The position numbers were made by a program, and so were the translations under genes. The notes under the pieces are model-generated. The model made no database searches and was not told where the DNA came from. It worked only from the letters and a program-made list of their open reading frames with translations. A stretch of DNA of 10,242 bases from CAZWUZ01 sp964637655 [NCBI: uncultured bacterium] (GTDB lineage Bacteria > DAOPZR01), in assembly GCA_964637655.1 (NCBI GenBank), contig CAZWUZ010000129.1, positions 1 to 10,242 of the forward strand, written 5' to 3'. This document shows, in pieces, positions 7,092-10,242 of this stretch (position 1 is the stretch's first letter; every line of letters starts with the position of its first letter).

Positions 7092-8201
7092 TTATGGTTT
7101 GAGCAGTTCCTTTAAATGCTCGATATATTTTAGCTGAATCTCGATGCATTTACCCTTGCGTTTATCTGCTTCTGCACTTGTTTTATACTGTTCGTTGAAG
7201 CGCTCTATTTCCATCCGTCTTTCCTCTGCGCTCATGTCACCACTCAGCCGTTTTGTACCATACATCGGCTTAGAGAATTCACAAAGGCCTTTATATAGGT
7301 TTTCGTCAAGAGTGAATGGGATTGACGCAGGATAGTAAGTCCCGTTGGATTGGGATTGATATTGTTGTTGAATATTGCACAAACCGAGGATTTCAATATC
7401 TGCAAGTCCAGTAACTACATTTCTCTCGCTGTTAATGCACAGAATCTCCTTTAATGATAAGTCGGCAAATTGAGAATACTTACTAATCACTTGCTGATCA
7501 TTATTGGGATTGTTTGAAATTATGTGCGCAATGTGATGCATAAAAAAACCTTTTACTAATGCATAGTCATAATATTCAAATTTAATTACTGGGCAAAGTG
7601 TTTCAGCTGCTGCGATTGGAGGGATTTCAAGTAATCCGTCTTTTCGCGGGAAAGATATTCTCTCAATTAGTTCGGAATGTGGTTTTACAAGTTTAACATT
7701 ATAATTATTAGCACATATCTGCGCAATATTTTGCCTGATAATCTCTTGATCTTTCTGAATCAAGGCACACTTTTCCTGCGCAATTTCAAATGTTTCTATA
7801 CCCTCAGTCAATAAACGAATTCCTGTGGTTCTATAGAACGTTTGATAAACCGTTTTTAAATGTTCCCAATGCTGCACCCTATCTTCTACTTTATTTTGCC
7901 CTATAAATTCGTAAAATACGGAAGGGCATACGACTATTGATAATTCCGCATTATTGGCGACTAGATATTGCAAAAATGTGATGATTGCCAATGTGCCTTC
8001 CGTAATCTCTCGTTTTACAATATAACGTTCTAAACGAATTAAAACGTTTGTATCCACAATATACTTATACGGTCCTCGCAATTCCATGGCCAATATCTCG
8101 AGGTTAAATAAAATCCTGGAGTTCATCCAAAATCGATCTTTCTGCTTAACACTGAATCCTGTGTAGTGTTTCTTAATATTTTCAGTAGTCATATCGTTCA
8201 T
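7092..8201 (-). CDS. PIN-like nuclease domain protein, probable defence effector
   Basis: This is a 369-residue protein whose full-length family I do not recognise. Residues 46-55 (YKYIVDTNVL) are a classic PIN motif 1: a hydrophobic strand ending in acidic D-T-N with Asp50. VCPSVFYEF (91-99) resembles PIN motif 2 with Glu98. YYDYALVKGFF (210-220, Asp212) and VVTGLADIEIL (262-272, Asp268) can be read as the third and fourth acidic positions. About 110 residues between Glu98 and Asp212 are a helical insertion, longer than in small VapC toxins. The C-terminal 50 residues are highly charged and helical. The ATG at 8201 is chosen because GGAGGG lies 6 nt upstream; an in-frame TTG at 8225 would add eight residues but has no such site. 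The start is 24 nt past the stop of the large helical gene, so the two are probably one operon. A site-specific RNase or DNase role is inferred. Confidence 0.62.
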   Translation of the reverse strand: MNDMTTENIKKHYTGFSVKQKDRFWMNSRILFNLEILAMELRGPYKYIVDTNVLIRLERYIVKREITEGTLAIITFLQYLVANNAELSIVVCPSVFYEFIGQNKVEDRVQHWEHLKTVYQTFYRTTGIRLLTEGIETFEIAQEKCALIQKDQEIIRQNIAQICANNYNVKLVKPHSELIERISFPRKDGLLEIPPIAAAETLCPVIKFEYYDYALVKGFFMHHIAHIISNNPNNDQQVISKYSQFADLSLKEILCINSERNVVTGLADIEILGLCNIQQQYQSQSNGTYYPASIPFTLDENLYKGLCEFSKPMYGTKRLSGDMSAEERRMEIERFNEQYKTSAEADKRKGKCIEIQLKYIEHLKELLKP

Positions 8202-8207
8202 ATTTGT

Positions 8208-8213
8208 CCCTCC
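8208..8213 (-). promoter_or_regulatory. Ribosome binding site deciding the PIN-like gene start
   Basis: GGAGGG on the minus strand lies 6 nt before the ATG at 8201. This strong match favours that ATG over the in-frame TTG at 8225, which directly follows the upstream stop codon. Confidence 0.75.
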
Positions 8214-8225
8214 AGTTCGGAACAA

Positions 8226-10241
8226 CTAGCGACCGGTAAATTCGTCCTCCGCTTCTTCACGTTGCTCCCTGACGATTTGTTGATTCAAGTAATCGATGAC
8301 ATCGTTCGCCCATATTTTTACATTTGGATTAGAGTGTTGAAGAAAACGAGCGAATAATTCAATCTTTTTCTGATAAATTGGAATACCAGATCCACTATAG
8401 ATGTCTGGTCCCATGCTATAAAACAAAGTGCCTAACATTTCCTTATCGTTTCCATAATTATCTATCATATGAAGAGCATATTCGTGCCATTCATAGTCGT
8501 TATCATTTTTATAAAGGATGGGAATGAAATGAGCAAATATTTTCGGCGCTACATCAGCATTATCTGTTAACCAATGACAAAAGAATTCACGTGGCATTGA
8601 CGCAATAATTCTTTTGTCCGATTCAAATCCATCGATATGCCCCTTGAGCATGTCGATAACATTATGTTTGAAACGGTAATCTTCTGACGTAAGCCCTTTC
8701 CAAAACTCTCGCCATACAATATGTGAATATTCTTTCATTAAAACGCACAATACCGCATGAAACGTCGAGTCGAAATGCGAAACCAATCTATCGCAGTTGC
8801 CTGACTGTACGATTTCACTTGCAGCATGAAGGGCAAGTTCATCATCTTTTGTTGTCAACAAATCGGTACAGACTAATTGCCAGTGATAATAGTCCCTGAC
8901 AACAGCATTTTCATCTTGAAAAATATCTTTAATCATAATGATTGCACGGAAAGTTGGCATACATTCACGATAACGCTCTTTATTACGAAAGCTGTACATA
9001 TAGAGAATGTCCAGAACTATACGAGATGAATTCGGGTGTGTATTTATTGCCGTCATGCAGAATTCGCAAACCACAGAAACAGGTAACTCGTCAAACATGC
9101 AGCCGTAAGTAAATTTGTTCAGTTCTTCTAAGTCGATTTTACTATTCTTTAACCGAGCTACTATTCGCCCGATGAGTATTTCGTCCGTACGTAACACGCG
9201 GAGGATTTCATTCACATACCTATCTAACCGGCTATTCGCCTCCATTCGATCCAGTGTGCTATACAGTAATTCCGGGGTCATCTCACGGACAATAGATAGA
9301 AACCCCGTCAACACAATTGGCTCACCACCATTGCCAGATAACGATTCCAATACCCCTAACGATTCATCAATAAATTGTATTTTGTTACTAAGCGCCCGAC
9401 CAAGTGAACGTCCAAACGAATATCCTGAATTTTGTTCACCAGAATACACAATTCGAAGGTTCCGATAGAACACATCCGTGCTAGCAGCACATTCGTTTGC
9501 TAGGTTATCCGCTCGGATCTCGGTGACATTTCTGCGCTCCCCTTCCGCAATCGTTTCCATATCATACTGCGCTCTACTTACGAACATTTCAAGCTTGCCA
9601 GGCAATGTCGTTGGTTCAAATAGATTCAGCCAACGCTTGACTTGCAGCAATTGTAGCTCCGTTAAATGCCCGTCGGCTCGTTTAATTATTTCCCGGATCA
9701 TAAAATACATTTCAGGACAATATCCATCAACAGCATTACTGATCTGCGAAAGAGCCGTTTCCACTTCGTTTGCCATACCTTTGAAAGTCAATCCAAATAT
9801 TCTTTTCGATATTTCCAAACGAGCCTTAATTGCGTGTTCGCTCGTCCCGATGGCGATATTTGTCAATCGGTTTAAACAACCACGCAGATATTCGTAGACT
9901 TCTTTATTGGTCTTAGGGTAGTATTCCTCCAATTTCTGCCCAGCTCCCTGATATTCTGGCCCATTTATTCGGTGAAATGGACCGGTTGCCAGTGCTTCCC
10001 CCAATACTTTAATTATGACATTGTTTTTATGGACACACGTTGTTTGCAAGGCGTCACTAAGAAAAGTGGTGCGTTGTTCTAGGTTCGCCTCTGTCCCGGA
10101 AAGTACTACATGAAACAATTGCAATAGCTGCCCGGTAGCGCTATTTCCCCAACTTTCATTCTCCGCTGATGCGAATGACAATAGAACCATTGCAGCTTGG
10201 GAAAAGGTCTTTTTTCGGAACGCTAACTTTTCAAGTGCCCA
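8226..10241 (-). CDS. Large alpha-helical repeat protein, C-terminal 671 residues (partial); possibly a STAND-type defence ATPase
   Basis: The frame is open to the right edge, so the N-terminus is missing. The first in-window ATG (10190) is internal, because the 17 residues before it (starting WALEKLAFRKKTF) belong to the same block. Visible residues 2-52 (ALEKLAF, then WGNSATGQLLQLFHVVLSGTEA at 31-52, a tryptophan-asparagine-ATG-LF-x(4)-L-x-GTEA pattern) resemble, from memory, the region after the ATPase core in large P-loop/STAND-like defence proteins. The rest is continuous helices of HEAT/TPR-like character with no visible catalytic motif. The C-terminus has a 'hsNPNVKIWA' last repeat and a charged coil (REQREEAEDE), an ending seen in several such proteins. 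No Walker A or B is visible; it would lie outside the window. The gene is AT-rich, unlike hsdR, and lies 24 nt upstream of the PIN-like gene, its likely partner. A sensor role is inferred. Confidence 0.6.
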   Translation of the reverse strand, partial: WALEKLAFRKKTFSQAAMVLLSFASAENESWGNSATGQLLQLFHVVLSGTEANLEQRTTFLSDALQTTCVHKNNVIIKVLGEALATGPFHRINGPEYQGAGQKLEEYYPKTNKEVYEYLRGCLNRLTNIAIGTSEHAIKARLEISKRIFGLTFKGMANEVETALSQISNAVDGYCPEMYFMIREIIKRADGHLTELQLLQVKRWLNLFEPTTLPGKLEMFVSRAQYDMETIAEGERRNVTEIRADNLANECAASTDVFYRNLRIVYSGEQNSGYSFGRSLGRALSNKIQFIDESLGVLESLSGNGGEPIVLTGFLSIVREMTPELLYSTLDRMEANSRLDRYVNEILRVLRTDEILIGRIVARLKNSKIDLEELNKFTYGCMFDELPVSVVCEFCMTAINTHPNSSRIVLDILYMYSFRNKERYRECMPTFRAIIMIKDIFQDENAVVRDYYHWQLVCTDLLTTKDDELALHAASEIVQSGNCDRLVSHFDSTFHAVLCVLMKEYSHIVWREFWKGLTSEDYRFKHNVIDMLKGHIDGFESDKRIIASMPREFFCHWLTDNADVAPKIFAHFIPILYKNDNDYEWHEYALHMIDNYGNDKEMLGTLFYSMGPDIYSGSGIPIYQKKIELFARFLQHSNPNVKIWANDVIDYLNQQIVREQREEAEDEFTGR

Positions 10242-10242
10242 T

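Noticed and set aside
8202-8225. TTG at 8225 as start of the PIN-like gene
   Set aside because: It directly follows the upstream stop but has no suitable ribosome site, whereas the ATG at 8201 has GGAGGG 6 nt upstream.
10188-10190. ATG at 10190 as the true start of the large helical protein
   Set aside because: The frame remains open to the window edge, and the preceding residues (ALEKLAF block) continue the same helical domain, so this Met is internal.
1-10242. tRNA, rRNA, CRISPR array, insertion sequence or attachment site
   Set aside because: No cloverleaf-like sequence, regularly spaced repeats, transposase or integrase motif, or flanking direct repeats were recognised on reading both strands.

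Overview
The window looks like a bacterial accessory (defence-type) region. The left two thirds are GC-rich: a sampled line inside the CHAT gene is about 70% G+C, and the type I restriction block looks somewhat lower. The rightmost 3.2 kb is clearly AT-rich: sampled lines run from about 30% to 45% G+C. Gene packing is tight, with 4-nt overlaps, Shine-Dalgarno sites and GTG starts, so this is a bacterium. A GC-rich Gram-negative such as a proteobacterium is my guess, but nothing here fixes the taxon.

Layout. (1) Positions 1-2473, plus strand: the 3' end of a small gene with a helix-turn-helix-like segment, overlapped by 4 nt by a complete 720-residue protein that carries helical/TPR-like repeats and a C-terminal CHAT (caspase-like) peptidase domain. 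(2) Positions 2536-6985, minus strand: three genes that read leftward and are chained by overlapping stop/start codons. They are hsdR (type I restriction subunit), a YgjP/DUF45-type zinc metallopeptidase, and radC (JAMM domain). The CHAT gene and radC converge across only 62 bases. (3) Positions 7092-10242, minus strand: two AT-rich genes upstream of hsdR in the same orientation. One encodes a 369-residue protein with PIN-nuclease-like motifs. The other is a large alpha-helical protein whose start lies beyond the right edge; it resembles the C-terminal repeat region of large P-loop/STAND-type defence ATPases.

How the genes may work together. HsdR cannot restrict without a methylase (HsdM) and a specificity subunit (HsdS), and neither is in the window. 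Because all minus-strand genes read leftward, hsdM and hsdS would most simply lie to the right of the window. If so, the large helical protein and the PIN-like protein form a cassette inside the type I locus, between hsdM/hsdS and hsdR. The PrrC anticodon nuclease occupies a comparable place in some type IC loci. The most promising undescribed system is therefore the pair [large helical, possibly STAND, sensor] + [PIN-like nuclease]. The HTH-CHAT pair on the opposite strand is a second, separate candidate. There are no RNA genes, transposases, CRISPR arrays or recognisable terminators, and no gene-free stretch longer than about 110 bases.
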